A stretch of DNA of 64,000 bases from Voacanga thouarsii (lineage: Eukaryota; Streptophyta; Magnoliopsida; Gentianales; Apocynaceae). Below are positions 61,852 to 64,000 of the stretch, in pieces. The stretch spans positions 789,001 to 853,000 of the forward strand of contig JANUWF010002273.1 of the NCBI GenBank assembly GCA_026120185.1, in the 5' to 3' direction. Numbering within the stretch: position 1 is the stretch's first letter; every line of letters begins with the position of its first letter. A program made the position numbers and the translations under genes. The notes under the pieces were generated by a model. That model was not told the DNA's origin. It made no database searches and saw nothing but the letters and a program-made list of their open reading frames with translations.

Positions 61852-62780
61852 GTGTTGATAAATACTACTTTTTCAATAATAACAATTCAGTATTAATAAT
61901 CTTTGAAAACAACAACTAATAATTAACAATTGGTGCAAATAATAGCTAATAGATGTACAAGAACAAATAAGTAATAGTTGTTAGCAATATCGTAATAGGT
62001 ACTAAATAATAAATTTGATAACAACATTAACTTATAAATAGTAAATATTATATAATAAAAATAGGCTATGAGTAATAACAATTAATAGTATTAAATATTT
62101 TTAATAGTCCTACTAGAAAATAATCAAATAGTAATTTTTGAGATAGTACAAAGAATTAACGTGTAACAACCATAATAATAAAAATAATAACCTCTGACTA
62201 ATTATATTAACTAGTTTAACAATAAGTACTATGTCAAGTGAAACTATACTAGTAGAATCAAACATATGCTTGCTACAAATGTACCATCTCACAAAGCAGT
62301 AACAATACATGTAATAAAGCACAAACTCATAATAACACCATATTGGATTTTGACTATGTAATAACAATTAATGCGCAGTAGAAATTAAAACGAAATCTAG
62401 ACAATAGGATCACTCCTATGTAATTTAATAGGTTAGGAGAGGGAAGAAAAATTCGTTACCTCAAAAACGTAACTTTCAAAATTTTTCTCACGTGCACGGA
62501 ACCCTTCCATAAATTTGTTCAAGTCTTGAATCACTAAATTTCAAGAATAGAGATTTCTCTAATATTGATCCACATGAAGAATTATACTTACAATGGCATC
62601 AAGAAACAATGCTAGTTGATTTAATTATGTGGCAGTAGGAACTAATCAGTTTGCGGAGAAGAAGAGAGAAAGTAAAAGGCTACTGAGCAATTCTAATTTT
62701 TCCATCAACCGAGGTAGCATAACATATATCACACACGCACATGCACACGCACACGAGTGCATGTGCGCACACACACATGC

Positions 62781-62785
<5 letters not shown>
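61852..62785. other. Non-coding AT-rich sequence right of K1
   Basis: Rich in AATAAT/AGTAAT words and without a supported gene. Bases 62736-62782 carry CACACGCACATG words leading into the (TA)n tract. Confidence 0.5.

Positions 62786-62829
<44 letters not shown>
62786..62829. repeat. (TA)n microsatellite
   Basis: About 21 TA units preceded by a CA/CG-rich stretch (62732-62780). Frames through it encode only Ile-Tyr repeats and are not genes. Confidence 0.9.
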
Positions 62830-62832
<3 letters not shown>

Positions 62833-64000
62833 GAGACATAGGCCCACTACTTCAAGAAGAAATGTTTTCTTCAGTTTCCTAAACCTTTTAGGAAACAACC
62901 AAAATAACAAAGCTTTTAACCACCTTTGTTAGAAAAACCACAAAATTTAATTTCCTAAACTTTTAGGAAAATAATAAAGCCATTTACAAATTGCAATCAA
63001 ACCCCAAAAGGTTTTTATAACTGCAATTCCATTCCAAGAATTCTTTATAATTCATCCACATAATTATTTCTTCTAACCAATTAACCCTATAATATTATTA
63101 TATAATATCTTGAGTATCAATTCTTCTATTATGTGTGACTTACTAGGTTTTTTAGTCTATTGATATCAAAATAAAAATTAATTCTAATCACTATAGAATT
63201 AATAATCCTTAATAATTAGAATTAACATATTAATTTTAATTAGGATTAATTTATTAATTTTCAAATTAATAAATCTATATTTAACAGATTAAGAGTAGCA
63301 ACTAACAAAGCATCATGACCACCTAAAAGTCCAAAAAATCAAATAGCTTAACATGAACCTTTCAATATCAAAATATCAGTGCAATAAACTCCTTTTATCA
63401 TACTATATCTTATTTGGTTTATAGTATAGAATTAGTGCCAACTCCTATTAAAATATAATTAATTCGAGTTCGAATTTATTAATACTTATTCCATAATCCA
63501 TTACTCAACATGTGTATCAATTGAAATTATTTCTAATACATAGTCACCTTGGCCAAGGACTTACCGAGTAATGATTCCATACAAGTGGTTGTGAGATATG
63601 TACCCCTACTATTAGGACTAATGAATCGTTTATTGATCATTTCAATTACTTTCGTTTACTTTACATAATACCCAATATCCATCTCATAGGAGGCCCTAGA
63701 TGAAACTCCAAAGATTAGAATCAAAGTACAATACTTAGTAAACAAAGTACCTTGAGATTTCAAGTATAAGGATACTTGCACATTTGCTATAATAAAATTC
63801 TATCATTGGTACTAATTATCCATGTAATTATCTCATAGTTAGATCATCTAATGTACTTGTTCAAGTAACAAGCATCCACATGTTAAGATTAAGTACTACA
63901 ATACTCACGAATGTAAGAATCACCACTTGATCCAATCAAGGGTATGACATGTGCTATTCTTTGCACATTAATGATGTCCTATCTCATTAATACTATAACT
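62830..64000. other. Probable start of another LTR element, open at the right edge
   Basis: TGTGAGACATAGGCCC (62831) could be an LTR start. Internal inverted words TTTCCTAAACCTTTTAGGAAA and TTTCCTAAACTTTTAGGAAA occur at about 62873 and 62950. Bases 63540-64000 have the non-coding style of long plant LTRs. No coding or paired LTR is visible, so this is a weak inference. Confidence 0.3.

Noticed and set aside
62629..62932. Frames rich in Ile-Tyr and His-Thr
   Set aside because: Translations of (TA)n and CA-rich microsatellite sequence.

Overview
This is an AT-rich stretch of a plant (eudicot) nuclear genome. The evidence is intron-rich genes with GT..AG introns, an 18-exon plant-type oxidosqualene cyclase (OSC) gene, an RKD-type RWP-RK gene, and dense nested LTR retrotransposons, CACTA and hAT elements. 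I cannot name the species. No prokaryotic operon, CRISPR array or true tRNA/rRNA gene was seen.

Layout. Bases 1-3200 hold the two ends of a minus-strand Ty1/copia element (pol at 1-900, gag at 2641-3180). The missing middle is occupied by a plus-strand, intron-containing RKD transcription-factor gene (1155-2437) that carries disabling-looking changes. Bases 3200-13800 are non-coding sequence plus two related CACTA elements. The larger one (7642-13787) carries two tandem arrays inside. Bases 14144-22826 (minus strand) are an apparently complete OSC (triterpene/sterol cyclase) gene: 18 exons and 762 codons with all phases matching. It keeps the DCTAE catalytic motif but has an unusual product-determining motif (VLCYLR). 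Its largest intron holds a 1.67 kb foldback repeat, and its last intron holds a partial copy of the gene's own 3' end. Bases 22830-27200 are promoter-side and intergenic sequence with LINE, LTR and copia remnants.

From 27.2 kb to 61.8 kb the window is a nest of mobile elements that can be unpicked from target-site duplications (TSDs). A segment ending in a copia element (K1) was duplicated in tandem (27208-32926 and 32927 onward), and copy 1 took a CACTA element (28150-30083, TSD ACA). In copy 2, K1 runs from about 33770 to 61764. It is split by a SIRE/Maximus-type copia element K2 (35232-55500, TSD GATAC) and by a non-autonomous hAT element (58410-60021). K2 is itself split by a solo LTR (52261-53679, TSD TGCCT) and by a 4.3 kb LTR-like unit (38084-46763, TSD AATGC). 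That unit contains a second, inverted copy of itself (39246-43589, TSD GACCT). This explains a large pattern of inverted repeats that otherwise looks like a giant broken palindrome. The right edge holds microsatellites and another probable LTR.

Functionally, only the OSC gene looks intact. Its product would cyclise 2,3-oxidosqualene at the ER membrane. The RKD copy is probably a relic, although one alternative splice could bypass its stop. All element coding regions are broken.
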